In this document: piece by piece, positions 31,129 to 42,746 of the stretch | Layout: every line of letters begins with the position of its first letter | Position numbering within the stretch: the first letter of the stretch is position 1 | Origin: Mycoemilia scoparia | Lineage: Eukaryota; Kickxellomycota; Kickxellomycetes; Kickxellales; Kickxellaceae | Assembly: GCA_027575805.1 (NCBI GenBank) | Contig: JANBPU010000115.1 | Span: 1 to 51,819 of the forward strand | DNA: 51,819 nt | Direction: 5' to 3' | The notes under the pieces: model-generated | Database searches by the model: none | The model's input: the letters and a program-made list of their open reading frames with translations, nothing else | What the model was told of the DNA's origin: nothing | Translations under genes and position numbers: made by a program

Positions 31129-34100
31129 TTAATTATCATTTGAATCATCAGTGTTATATCCCGAACTTCCATTACCAATACTACTATTATTATCATCATC
31201 ATCAGATTCAGATTCAGAGTCTTCATCACTACTTCCAGCAGACTCATGCCCTCTTCCAATAAGTGTTGTTCGTGACATTAATGAATTAAGATCACCCACA
31301 GAATCACAATCTCTACATCCGTCACCACCACTACCATCTAAACAGTCTTCACTATGAGCTACTGCTTTTGGCTTCTTATTTTCTTTTCTACTCTGAGCCC
31401 CACTTGCAGTACTATTACCAATAATTGCCCTCTTATTAGGTAATGATGATAATGGCACAGGTGGTGGGTCAGTAGAAGTAACCATTCCTCCACTTTTCTT
31501 CCTGCTTCTTCTAGAAGACTTTGATTCATCTGATCTTTTGAATGCTGGACCAAAATGTTTCTGTCGGCTTCTTTCATTCCAACTCAAACACCGACTCAAA
31601 CTTGAAAACCAATCCTTGCTTTGCGACTGATTGGCACATACTGTAGGAAGTGGATACTGTGAGGCTGTAATTTGAATATGATCACCTTGCTTGAGTTCAA
31701 TCCGGTTGCGACCATCAAATGATGCCCATGCACTCCCTCGACTATCAGGTGGTACCACAACTCTAATTACCATCGAATCTGGCAACAGCATGGGTCGGAA
31801 TGATAAGGTATGGGGACAAATGGGAGTAACCAGAATGGCAGGAATTTCTGGGTGTACTAATGAGCCACCAGCTGCTAGTGAATAGGCAGTAGAGCCTGTT
31901 GGTGTAGATAAAACCAACCCATCAGCTTGGACAGTAGTTAGCAGGTTGCCATCACCATAAAGCTCAAGCATTGACATATATGGACTAGGTCCTCGGTCAA
32001 CTACTACTTCATTGAGTACTTGAAAAGTTTCTCCACGTCGCCACACTTTATGAACATCTTTGCGGCATTGGGTTGGCATATCCTCCCATTCTGATTCATA
32101 GCAGGTTGGGATTCGTTGAATGGGCGTTCCAATTTCAAAGTCAAGATCCAGCAATCCATCAGATGATGGACTATTGTTGTTATTAGTTGTAGTGGTGTAG
32201 CTGCTTTGTGGTGTATGAATAGATAGATGATGATGTTTTCTAGTTTGATGTATTTCTTCGGAAAATATACTTGACTGACTCAAAGTTCTTGTCAATAAAT
32301 CTTGAGCTGATTCTTCACCACTACCATTATTTTTAGAATAACCTCTACCAGGACTTCCATTACTGCTTCTGGACGAATCCATAGACGATACCGACATTGA
32401 TGATGGAGATGCTCCTCTTTGTCTATTATCTACAAAAGTGACTGAGCCACTATTAACTTCAACACCTCCATTACCATCATCATCCTCGTTGTTGTTGTTG
32501 TAATCATCAACATCAACATCAAAATTCTGATCTTTTCTATGCACATCGTCATCTTCACTCAGCTTATCTGCAATCACTTCCAAAGTCTTGGTACTATTAA
32601 CATCACGAGCATCAATTAATCGATAAACTGTACAACTAAACCTCATTCTCAAATTAATCCTCATTCCCTTGATCATCGACTGTGTCAGCACTTTGCGACA
32701 ATGCTCAAAATCAAACACTGTCAGGAACCCAAGTGATCCCAAATGGAATGGAATAATGGCTGGGACAGTTTTTTGGAATAACCATGAAGTATATAACACA
32801 GTTCCATCACCCCCAAGTACCACTACAAAATCAAATAAGTCGGATGATTCACGTGCACACATTTCGGGATTCCAAAAGCGTAATCTTTGGGCGGCAGCCT
32901 CTTCCCCAATTCTTTGGCATATTTTAATATAGTGTCGTTTTCGGGTTTGGGCTACCTTGTCTTCAATATATACTATTAGGTTACCATTATCATTATTACA
33001 CTTAGGACTACTGTTAAGACTTCCTCCTTTTGAAGACCGATTATAATTATTATGCAGGCTGTGGTGATAGTGTTGATAATGGTTATTTGGGGTACTATGG
33101 AATTTTGTCTTTACTAGCCATTCAGCCAAATCTAGGGCCTTATCCATCACATCCTTTTCTTGTTTACACACAATCATCACACTAGTCGGGTTATCAATAG
33201 TCACAACAGTCTTACTTATCCGCTTGGATACTTCACGAACGCTAACTGCAGTCTTGATCAGGTTGGTTGTAGGTGTTTCTACACGAGGATTGTAATTGTT
33301 GGCCAAATATTGTTGTTGCTGGATTGCTTTCGGAAAATCAGGTCCATTATTACTATTATTGACATTGGCACCTTCATTGCTCGAAGTTACTAACATTGGA
33401 TTGGTTAAACTGGAAATATGGGCTGCCACCGTCGTAGATGAATTAACTACTGGTACCTGTAGAGTACTACTAGAATCAATGCTGGAAATAACATTGTCAA
33501 TACTGCTTGTTGCAGCATTTAATGTATTATCTGCATAATTAAACATTGATCCTCTTTCTCTAGCTGATGCGGCTGTCATTGTAGGTTCTGCATGATGGAG
33601 ATCTTGGCTACCCCCATGAATAACAGTACCAGTAGTAGTGGTAGTGGTATTATCAGCCTTTTTATTGTTGCTGGAACTTTGTATTTCCTGATCAGAAGAT
33701 TTTTCCTTATTTAGTAGTGGAGTTGGTAATAACAATGCCGAATCAATAGATCGGCTGTCGCTACTGATATCGGATATACTAAATCTGTATTCATTGGCAT
33801 TAGCTTTAGAGTCTTTAGAAGTTGGCAATACCTTGGCCGATGATGATGCTACTACTATATGCTCAGGCTGATGAGATGGGGAATGCTGTGTTTGATTGGT
33901 AATTGATCCCATACGAGAAGATGTATGGCTATGGGGGCTGTGCTGGTTGGTAGAATTGTGATGATGGTGGTGATGGTAATAATAATGATATGGGTGGTAG
34001 TAAGTAATGGATGGTGTCCTAGGTATCCGTGCTTCCAACTTTTCATGAAGAGCACAACGTTCAAAGTTCACCAGACCCTGTGTATTTATTTGTCTGATAT

Positions 34101-34359
34101 TTATGGGTCTTGAATGCCTTCTATGAAAATGGTAATTGTGGTAATTCTGTTGGGAAGTTGGCTCCCTTTCTTCTGTAGCAATGGGTGGGGGTGGGGGTGA
34201 CTGGAGGAGGTTTGGTTTGGTTGAATTTGCGCTTTTATTACTCTGTGTGTTTAGCGGAGTTTTTTCAGGGCTTTCTGCCTGTTCTTTGGAACATGAGCTG
34301 GTGGCAGAAGTGGTCTTTTCAGCGGCCTTCTCTTTACCTTTACTCTCCGAATTGGACAT
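31129..34359 (-). CDS. NAD kinase
   Basis: Phosphorylates NAD+ (and possibly NADH) to NADP(H) with ATP; cytosolic by default, as no targeting signal is evident. 1076 residues, one exon. The catalytic domain starts near residue 400. The signature VVLGGDGTVLYTS places GGDG at 516-519, followed by IPFHLGSLGFLTVFDF. After an insertion of about 170 Ser/Asn/Asp-rich residues, the second half resumes with NEVVVDRGPSPYMSMLELY and STPTGSTAYSLAAGGSLVHP (Gly822 in TGSTAYS), then PICPHTLSFRPMLLPDS. Yeast Utr1 is about 530 residues; the excess here is a 400-residue low-complexity N-terminus (with His-rich tracts), the mid-domain insertion and an acidic 180-residue tail. All catalytic motifs are present, so it should be active. 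Confidence 0.94.
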   Translation of the reverse strand: MSNSESKGKEKAAEKTTSATSSCSKEQAESPEKTPLNTQSNKSANSTKPNLLQSPPPPPIATEEREPTSQQNYHNYHFHRRHSRPINIRQINTQGLVNFERCALHEKLEARIPRTPSITYYHPYHYYYHHHHHHNSTNQHSPHSHTSSRMGSITNQTQHSPSHQPEHIVVASSSAKVLPTSKDSKANANEYRFSISDISSDSRSIDSALLLPTPLLNKEKSSDQEIQSSSNNKKADNTTTTTTGTVIHGGSQDLHHAEPTMTAASARERGSMFNYADNTLNAATSSIDNVISSIDSSSTLQVPVVNSSTTVAAHISSLTNPMLVTSSNEGANVNNSNNGPDFPKAIQQQQYLANNYNPRVETPTTNLIKTAVSVREVSKRISKTVVTIDNPTSVMIVCKQEKDVMDKALDLAEWLVKTKFHSTPNNHYQHYHHSLHNNYNRSSKGGSLNSSPKCNNDNGNLIVYIEDKVAQTRKRHYIKICQRIGEEAAAQRLRFWNPEMCARESSDLFDFVVVLGGDGTVLYTSWLFQKTVPAIIPFHLGSLGFLTVFDFEHCRKVLTQSMIKGMRINLRMRFSCTVYRLIDARDVNSTKTLEVIADKLSEDDDVHRKDQNFDVDVDDYNNNNEDDDGNGGVEVNSGSVTFVDNRQRGASPSSMSVSSMDSSRSSNGSPGRGYSKNNGSGEESAQDLLTRTLSQSSIFSEEIHQTRKHHHLSIHTPQSSYTTTTNNNNSPSSDGLLDLDFEIGTPIQRIPTCYESEWEDMPTQCRKDVHKVWRRGETFQVLNEVVVDRGPSPYMSMLELYGDGNLLTTVQADGLVLSTPTGSTAYSLAAGGSLVHPEIPAILVTPICPHTLSFRPMLLPDSMVIRVVVPPDSRGSAWASFDGRNRIELKQGDHIQITASQYPLPTVCANQSQSKDWFSSLSRCLSWNERSRQKHFGPAFKRSDESKSSRRSRKKSGGMVTSTDPPPVPLSSLPNKRAIIGNSTASGAQSRKENKKPKAVAHSEDCLDGSGGDGCRDCDSVGDLNSLMSRTTLIGRGHESAGSSDEDSESESDDDDNNSSIGNGSSGYNTDDSNDN

Positions 34360-35482
34360 TCTGGTGTCAGTATGTATATGTGTGTATGAGTATTGATAAC
34401 TAATGTGTTAAAAGAGGATAGGGCTCTGAAAAATTAATTAGCAAGTCAATAAATGCTTTAGAGAAATATAAATGAGGTAATTATGGGTATGTGAGTTTAA
34501 ATTCTTATAATATATCAGTAATAGGCTTTCTACAGTTGCCAATTCAAAGGCTGGCTAAGGGACAGGTAAATTATATGTGTTGGTGAATTTGAATGAACTG
34601 AACAAGGAGAATGGAATGGGCAAAAGGGTGTTACTTTGACAGTAATAATTTAAAGTGTGGGAAAATGATTACAGGGAAATAGTATTGTTTCAAATTAAAA
34701 TTGCAAAAGAAATAGATAGTGTGTGTAAGCTAAAATAAAAAGCAAAGCTAAAGTGAACAAGAGTTCAACGAGAATATAAAAATATATATATACATTCAAA
34801 AGGGATGCTAAAGAGCCACAGTAGAGAAATTCAGTCAGGAGTAAGTGAGTGAGTGGCTGAATACCTAGCAAACTACCACCATACAGAGAAGTGAGAAAAG
34901 ATCTATTAGATTCCAATGGTGTGATGTGAGTTCTCCCTGTGTTTGTGTGTATATCTTGACTGGATAAAATATCTAGGGTAGAAAAATACGGGAAATAAAA
35001 ATCCAATAAAAGGTCAGAATCAAAGCCACAAAGATATCTTTATTATCCTACCCTTTACTTTTTATGTCTTACTTTTTTGTATGTTTACTCCACCCATTCT
35101 TATAATATGTCTTTAAAATCAGTGTCATCTGACACTGTTTGAAAGAATGAACAATTTATTTTATATGGGCAATTATTTTTGTAGGGTAAAAGTTTGCTAG
35201 TAAAACTGGACATCCATTTGGATGCGATTACCCATATAATTACTGGTCACCAAAATTTACCCTTCAAAAATCATCACCCATTTAGTTCAGCCAGGTAACT
35301 GCTACAGCAGAAGGAGACATCCAGAAAATCCACCTCGTTTTTAAATAAGAGTGGAAGTAAATGATAAATATTCTAAAAAGATTAAAGAATTATATAAATA
35401 TGATGCCTGTTTTTATAAGAAGCATAAGCATAGTGAGAAAAGAAGAGGGGAAGGAATTGACAACCAGCTAACTAGTAGACCA
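34360..35482. other. Intergenic region upstream of NAD kinase
   Basis: About 1.1 kb between the NAD kinase start and the GH15 stop, both on the minus strand. It should contain the kinase promoter. The only element I can name is the MITE-1 copy at 35166-35280. The remainder is AT-rich with no coding signal. Confidence 0.5.
35166..35280. mobile_element. MITE-1 copy i
   Basis: TGGGCAATTATTTTTGTAGGG preceded by TA, ending ACCCTTCAAAAATCATCACCCA followed by TT. Core GCTAGTAAAACTGGACATCC, GGATGCGATTACCCATATAAT present. Confidence 0.85.
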
Positions 35483-38063
35483 TTATTTACGTTTGGAGAT
35501 AGTCCTATCGAGGTTGAAAGCAGCAGAAATAAGTGAAATATGAGTAAAGGCCTGAGGGAAGTTTCCAAGCATTTCACCGGTTCTGGCGATTTCTTCAGAG
35601 AATAGAGAAAGGTGGTTAGAGTACGATAACATTTGCTGGAATATTATCTGGGCCTTGTATAAATAGATTGGATGGTGTTCACCAGCACGAGTTAGGGCTT
35701 CGACTAGCCAGAATGTACACATTGAGAAGCTATACATACACACATATACAAAGTTCAAGGTTATGATGATTAGTAAAATGGGAATCTCTTTTACCAGCAA
35801 AGCTATTATAGAAGTATTGGCAATGCCACTGTTAGCTTACCTTCCCTCATCATTACCAACACCATCATTAAATGTAACAGTGTTGTCTACAAACAAATTG
35901 GAAAACGCATGGGGGGGGGTTAAAAATCGATCCATAAAATATCATAGCCCAGCCTTACACTCAGCATGGCCTCCTTATACAGCACCAGAACAGATGCGAT
36001 ATATGCATATACTTACATCGATAGACAAGGTTATTTACTACCAAGCCGCCCTTTTCTGGAGTTCTGAGGATTCTCTGGAGCGTGCTCATGAATCTGGGAT
36101 CAGAAGCATTGATAAAGAAGACCAAAGGCATAGACAGAACCGCAGCATCAAGCATGTCCTGATTCTCGTAACTAAGCATGAACGCGCCAAGATCTGGATT
36201 CCAAGACTTTTGCATGATCTCTTCATATAGCTTATCGCGAGTCTCTCTCCAGTGCTCGCGTTGTAGACATGGGAAGTCACGTTTGTCGGCCAGACGAATA
36301 CCACGATCAATTGCAACCCAACATTGGAACTTGGAATATGTAAAGTGCTGTTGGCCGCCTCTGACCTCCCAGATACCCATATCAGGACGGTCATAGTTGT
36401 TGCAAACCCAATCTACCAAGTCACGCACCTGCAGCCACGTATCATAGCCAATGGGCATCGAGTACTTATTATAGAGGTAGATACTATCCATGAGCTCGCC
36501 ATATATATCAAGCTGCAAGTGATCTGCTGCCCCATTTCCTATACGCACAGGACGGGATTGGCGATAGCCTTCCAGATGGTTTAGTTCGGTTTCAGGGATT
36601 TCCTTTTCACCGCGGATGGTGTACATTATCTGCAGCCCGCCATCTTTGTTTCTGTTGCGGAACAGGGTATCAATGAAGTTCATGTAGTGATCAGCCTCCT
36701 TGGTTAGCCCCAGCCTCATAAAGGCGTACATGGTAAACGCAGAGTCACGGATCCATACATAGCGATAGTCCCAGTTCCGGGTTCCGCCGACGTGCTCGGG
36801 AATCGAAAACGTCGGGGCGGCCACGACTGCACCAGTGGGTTCGTAGGTCAGTAGCTTCAATGTTAAGGCGCTTCGCTCCATAGTTTCTCGCCATCTCCCT
36901 CGGTACTTGCTTCCTTGAATCCACTTGAACCAGAACAGTACCGTATCTTCAATGAGATCCTCAATGAGGTCCATTGTTATAGGGGGGTTGGTTCCAGATA
37001 CGCTGTTGTGGTACGGGACTGAGGGCATGTAATCGGCAACAGCGGTGCTTCCACTATCGGTGACAGGTCCACCACCCGCACCCACAGTTCCTGTCGAAAT
37101 CAGGGTCTCGCCATTGGTCATCAAAGGCTCCTCCTCGAACACGGTGTTTTTGCGGCTAACGACCTCGGCTCCAATGTCCTCAGGGTCAAGATCACGCAGA
37201 ATGAAGGCAACCCTGGCGCCTTCTTTAAGCACAAAAGTGGTGACCACACCAGGACCTTTCATTCCCTCGCGCTCCTCGACCTCCCATGCGAAATTTGGGC
37301 ACCCGTCCTCATTGCCGCCAACCACACAACGCAGGTCCATGATCAGGCCCTCTTCGCCATTCTCGCGTGTCTCCTCCTTGAAAATGACTTGCTGGTGATG
37401 CTTGTAAGTCGGAAGAAGACCGTCGCTCTTTTGGTGGTGAGACAGGGCCCGGCCTAGAGGAGCATGAGTACTGAGCCTATCCACACGTCGCCCTCTCTTG
37501 ATCTCAGTCGTATGGGCAGTGCGAGCATAGTCAAAGGCCGGGAAGCACTCAACATTGAATGACACGGTACCACGAATAACCTCGACATAACGAATGACCC
37601 AGGGAAGATGGACTCTTCTTGGCCTCACATTGGGATCAGAACGGTACATCAGGTCAGTGATTTGAGAGACGCCATCTTCGGACAGAAATTTGGTGGCAAG
37701 GATGTTTGAGCTTGGCATGTACTGCTGCTTGCTTGTGACGTTGGTTGACGGCACTATTGAAAAGTGGCCACCAATTTTACGATCCAGTATGCGACAGAAT
37801 ATGCTGGGACTGTCAAAGGCTGGCCAGCACATGAAATCCATGCCACCGTCTTGTCCGACTAGGGCGACAGTGTGGAGATTTCCAATCACGCCGTAAGATT
37901 CGATGGGGAGATAACCTGTGGCCGAGCGGAGTCTTTCCTCGATGTTATGGAACTGGCCACCACTGCTGCCCGATTCCTTTTGTTTTTGCTTGTTCAGCAC
38001 ATCCTCCTCATTGTGGATTTCCCTAAGATTCTCTGCGGCAAACTTTTTGTAGTTGTCGGACAT
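35483..38063 (-). CDS. GH15 trehalase/glucoamylase-like glycoside hydrolase, three exons
   Basis: Inverting alpha-glucosidase of family GH15. Exons (minus strand) 36017-38063, 35841-35886 and 35483-35729 give 779 residues. The N-terminal trehalase-type beta domain begins [19 protein letters not shown] and [18 protein letters not shown] (about residues 55-90). The (alpha/alpha)6 barrel follows: [37 protein letters not shown] and [13 protein letters not shown], then [20 protein letters not shown], where Glu566 is the likely general acid. This architecture resembles intracellular bacterial GH15 trehalases more than secreted starch-binding glucoamylases; no signal peptide is seen. Introns of 130 bp (GTAAGT...TTGTAG) and 111 bp (GTAAGC...GTATAG) lie near the 3' end. 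The last exon encodes [12 protein letters not shown] and [13 protein letters not shown], the usual C-terminal helices. Trehalose is the inferred substrate; glucan ends are possible. Confidence 0.92.
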
Positions 38064-38262
38064 CTTTACTTATTCGCTGTGTTGTGTTGATGATTATTGT
38101 TATAATTATTGTTTTAGTGGGGCTGTTTGTAGAGATTTGTATATGTTCTTGTGTTTGAGTGTGAACGTATTGGTAGAAATAGAAATATTAGATAAAGACA
38201 GTCACTCCTGGTTGGCCAAGACGACTCTACGTGTCTTGATACCTTTGCCGTAGAGTCTGCTA

Positions 38263-38284
38263 GACAGACAGACAGACAGACAGG
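38263..38284. repeat. (CAGA)n microsatellite
   Basis: About five tandem CAGA units upstream of the GH15 gene. Confidence 0.9.
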
Positions 38285-39429
38285 GATATATATTAATATA
38301 AATATATGACTTGAAGCTTCAAAAATAGGTCTTAGAGAGTAACAAAGTATAAAGAGCCAAATTTGATAAAAGAGGCACATTCAATCATAGAAAAACAGAA
38401 CGAAGGATATATGCCATCACACACCTGACTTAAGCTCCTGACAGAGAGTGGGAGAATATGGGCAGCAGTAGCAGTTGCAATGGCTGCAGCTGAAATATTA
38501 TTACCTCACCCATGCGAGATCAGAGGTTCGAACCAACTGGAATCAATGGCTTTAAGACTTATCCAGATAGCATGATGGTTGGCACAGCGTGTTATGGAGA
38601 GTTTAAGCATGACTTGTCGTATCTTCCCTGTAAACATGGGTCTAGAGCTTTGCCTCGCCCATGCAGCCAACAATCTCTTAATCCTCAGATCCACATGGTG
38701 ACCCATGAATTCGTAATAGTGCGCGATTGGTCAGTCTTGGGCGTTATGCCAAGACATGTCCACCTCTCATTGCCGCGCCGATTCCTATCTCTTTATTATC
38801 TGTGCTTTGACAAATAAACTTGGAACAGCTGATGAACTGATTCCTCAAAGAGGCCAGTTTTCTCGATATGGGGGGAGGGGGAGTGCGTGCGCGGATATAC
38901 GTGGGTCTATTGCTGTGTATGAATGCTAAGCAAAAAGCTGCTGTTCAGAGATCCCCCGAATAATCTCAAAGCGTGCGATATTATGCAGTCCGACTTTTAG
39001 GCAATAGCATGTATTGTCATCTTTGATAGGCTTGGTAGTTGATGGCCTTCAACGCCGTGTGAGAGCTGGCTTTAAAAACCTTCTAGCCCACACAACCTCG
39101 TGGATCTTGTTTTGGCATAGATTCATTGCATTATTATTGGCAGATTGCGCTTTTCTCTTGTTCTTAACCCCTGAACACTTAATTCATCCTGTTTATGATT
39201 ATTATGTGTAGTTAAGCTTGTTTTATTACATCATCCAAATGAGATGTATATTTTTGAGTGTACAAAAGCATTTGCTATGATGGTGCGTTGAATTCCACCC
39301 TGTCTCTCTTTTCCAGCGAAATTGTGGGAGGGCCTGCGAAACAACGTAATTGCTCACATGCAATTGAATGTCTTGTTTGAATGGAGGCTACCACCACCCC
39401 TAAACCAGGTTTGTAATATAAGAGATCAT

Positions 39430-39519
39430 TTTCCAATAAATTGGGATTACTTGTTTGGGGCTGTGATTGCGCCTATAACCATTGGCCTCTAAAAGGTACC
39501 CTTCAAAAATTATCATCCA
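39430..39519. mobile_element. MITE-1 copy j, degraded left end
   Basis: The right half is clear (GGCTGTGATTGCGCCTATAA, GGCCTCTAAAAGG, ACCCTTCAAAAATTATCATCCA, then TA). The left terminus is eroded to AGATCATTTTCC, so its boundary is approximate. Confidence 0.65.
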
Positions 39520-40609
39520 TATCTACAAAGAGCAATGAGATGATGAGAACTTGAAGCAGCCCAAAACAATGTATTTCTTGCATTTACAACCCCATTATAC
39601 CACCGCAGTAGCCCCTGTAAAATTATTCCACCAACATCTTATCTCCTGCATCGGTATTAGATGATGATAATCTTTTCTCAACCTTAATGTTAAATCGAAA
39701 ACCATATTACTATTCCAAACAATAGGAATCGAATATAATGAGCAGTCGTGGCTGGAATAAACACACAGTACCACCATTATTACGAGTAAGCAAAAGCATT
39801 GACCATGTGAATCGATAACATTTCGAATCTCCCATACGGATGTGAATTATCAACTTATCAGTTTCATCATCAACAATATCCCTGTTGTTTATGCCGGCCT
39901 CTTTTTCCCTGTAAGCATGGCATAGCAGAAATGCGAGCCTGTGCTGGTTAGGCTTAAAGTGATAAAGACAATGTGAGATGGAGGGAAAGATCGGAGTTAA
40001 AAAAGTATGGCGATCTTTCATAGTTGGCAAACAGAATGGTGACAATAGCTGCATGGGAATTCTCACACCCGCGTACATGCGTTTAATTGAATGAGTGTGA
40101 GTTGGTGTATTTGGAAAGGGCACTGCCAAAAAATATCATCGCGAGACGGGAAAATAGCACTGATACAAAAGCGGCTTGGGGTGTTATTTCTGCTATTGTA
40201 GATGAATCCCTAAATTTATCAAACAATAAAAACATTCAACAGTATTACTACTACTACTGTTAGTCATTATTCTTGGCTTTTGTACAATTCCACCTCTCTA
40301 TCTATCGCGCTTTCTTGCATTGCCTCTCTCTCTCTCTCTCTCTCCATCACTATATTATTTACTATTTTCTATATACCAATATCATTGTTGCTTCTCCCTG
40401 CATCTATTGCTACGTGCTTCTTTTATACAAAAGCAACAATTCTGTATTAAACCACTGTGGGAGGTTGAGGGCGTCTCTTTTCCTCCTTCTGTTCAACATA
40501 TTACCTAATTCGACTTTGTGAATTTGAACACAGCTTTGAACAACTTTTTCAAATAATTTAGTTTCTTAGTAAGCCACCGCAACATAAGCGACAGCAACAC
40601 GGCTTTAAA

Positions 40610-42048
40610 ATGGAGAGTGGGTTGCAAGCAGACGAAAAAACGCTAGCTGAACGGAAAAAGCAAAGAGAGTCTATGATTTCTACAATGTCAACTTTGAATC
40701 AAAGTAATTAAACAAAAAAACCTCATGCATTTACTCTGGCCTTAACAATGCGAATAGACATTTTAACAATTCGGCGTTAATGCATTTGTAATCACTTGCT
40801 TTTCTCTATATAGAAGTAGAGTACTCTACGCCCATAGCAGGCTCTAAGCATGACAGCATCACCACCACTGCCATAGCCAATAACAATAGTAGCTATTATC
40901 CGACCCAACTAATCGATGCTTCTTCCTACAGCAGCTCCAGGCCCAGCCACTACAATAACAATTTGGGGACTCATCTTCCTGATCAAAGTAGCCGACAATA
41001 TCCAGGCCGTAGCAATAATTTACAAGAAGCCCAAGATAGTTACTACCACCAATCCAACAGCAGCAATAGCAATCCTACTAGTATTGTGTATGGTTCTACA
41101 GCTCATACTCCCGTTCAACAGACTATACCAACATCGTCATCTCCAAAAATATTTGGCGGAGGTTCGCACCAGAATTATTTCAATAGCAGTGGTGGCCACA
41201 GACATCATCGTGCAAGCAATGTGCTGACAACCATCGAATCACCAACATTTGCCTATGAACAACCCAATATGAATATCACCCTTAGTAATAGTAACGGCAA
41301 TGGAGACAATACTGACAACACATTATCAACTTCTACCATAAACGCTACCACTAACGGACCCGCCACATCTCCAACCACAGTTTTGCAAACCATGCCTGGA
41401 ATATATTCAGATTACTTTTATCAGCCGGCCAGTTTTCCAGGCTACAGTGTAGTCAGAATACGTACTGGTGAAGTCCAGCCCTTATTGCCCCGTGGAAGCA
41501 AGAGGTATAATACTGTAAGCGGAAGAAATCGACGCAATAGCACTTACAGCAGTCATAGTGTTTATCACAGATCGTTGGCTCATCGTAGAAGAGGTGGCGG
41601 TGGTGGTAGTTGTTGCTATTGCTGCTGTACCGCAATTTGCTGGGTTATCAAGTTTGTTGTTGGATTTATTCTTTTACTTTGTTTTGCAATTGTATTATAC
41701 CAGGTGAGTACAGCAAAATGTTGATGACCTACTGAATTCGGGACTTTGATATATATATATATATATATATAATGGTTGGCAGTTGCATTCAAAGCACATT
41801 AAATATATGCATCAATATATGAATAACTTGGTCCTAACCCTTCTCCTTCTCCTCCTCCTCATACTCCCTCCACTGACTGTTTTGAATATTGATGCTTTTG
41901 TTCTATATCTGTGTAGTTATTGGAAAAGTTGGGTTATATAGACTCGAATTTTCTAAAGTCTATTATCGCTAAACATTTGACGCAAACATTGCCATCGGAG
42001 TCGTCGTCGTCGTCGCCGCCATCATCGTCATCATCAATGTTGCTGTAG
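40610..42048 (+). CDS. Cys-rich single-pass membrane protein of unknown function, three exons
   Basis: I do not recognise this protein. Exons 40610-40703, 40814-41703 and 41917-42048 give 371 residues. The frame is continuous across both introns (GTAATT...ATATAG and GTGAGT...TGTGTAG). The first 290 residues are Ser/Asn/Tyr/Thr-rich and presumably disordered, with a basic stretch near the end (RYNTVSGRNRRNS, HRRRGGGGG). A cysteine cluster SCCYCCCTAIC follows, directly joined to a hydrophobic helix (about 308-328, WVIKFVVGFILLLCFAIVLY). The remaining 43 residues hold an amphipathic part (LLEKLGYIDSNFLKSIIAKH) and a Ser run. A basic patch, Cys cluster and one helix suggest a palmitoylated, single-pass protein with a cytosolic N-terminus. 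That topology is inference. The ATG at 40610 is the first in frame. Confidence 0.75.
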
Positions 42049-42446
42049 AAATATTTGTTTTATTATCAGTATTATTAAAATAGTCATACCTATGTTTATT
42101 TATTCGCACTCTCACTCACCCACACACGCGCGTGCATTTACAGAGATATATATCTCACACATCTATCTTAGTCATTTAAACCTAATTTTGTTATTTATTC
42201 TCTTAGCATTGTTTTTACCTTGTGATTTATTTCCCATATGTTTATATTACAATTTAGTAGTTGAATCCATTCATAGTATAAAAATGGTATTTTTGGATTG
42301 ATTAACATTTAAATGTAAAGTATTTTTATTCACACACACACACACACGCATACACACATACACATGCTTGGGTTGATTGTATTTATTTATTTATTTATAA
42401 CCTACATAATCTATATTTATTATTTTTTACTAAATCCCTGAAAATA

Positions 42447-42478
42447 TGTGTAGTTATTTTTGAAGGGTGACCATTAAA
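42447..42478. mobile_element. MITE-1 copy k, left end only
   Basis: TGTGTAGTTATTTTTGAAGG followed by GTGACCATT, preceded by TA. No right terminus of the family follows before copy l, so this is a fragment. Confidence 0.6.
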
Positions 42479-42584
42479 TGGTCAAAGTTCACAGGGTTTT
42501 GGGCAAAATGGGTTTCCCAGGAATTTCATATGAAATGGCTCATGATTGGGCCAAAATCTATTGATGGGTGCCCACCATTTCTGC

Positions 42585-42615
<31 letters not shown>

Positions 42616-42631
42616 CATAGATTCGTCGATA

Positions 42632-42746
42632 TGGGCAATAATTTTTGAAGGGTGAATTTTTACTAGTAAAACTGGACACTCATTTGGCTATGATTGTGTC
42701 TATAATCATTGACCACCAAAAGACACTCTTCAAAAATTATTGCCCA
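42632..42746. mobile_element. MITE-1 copy l
   Basis: TGGGCAATAATTTTTGAAGG preceded by TA, ending CTCTTCAAAAATTATTGCCCA followed by TG. Core TACTAGTAAAACTGGACAC and GGCTATGATTGTGTCTATAA present. Confidence 0.85.

Larger units (their letters stand above)
38064..40609. other. Long divergent intergenic region
   Basis: 2.5 kb between the GH15 gene and the membrane-protein gene. It contains a (CAGA)n run at about 38263-38284, a MITE-1 copy at 39430-39519, and a (CT)n run at about 40326-40345 in the presumed promoter of the next gene. Open frames at 38512-38817 and 39710-40129 read through in both directions without family resemblance, and I do not accept them as genes. Confidence 0.5.

Noticed and set aside
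38470..38580. GGTTCGAACC motif suggesting a tRNA or tRNA-derived SINE
   Set aside because: The T-loop-like motif has no matching T stem, and no cloverleaf or A box could be assembled around it on either strand.
39710..40129. 139-codon minus-strand frame
   Set aside because: No TATA or poly(A) context, no domain, and composition like random AT-rich DNA; it lies in the large divergent promoter region.
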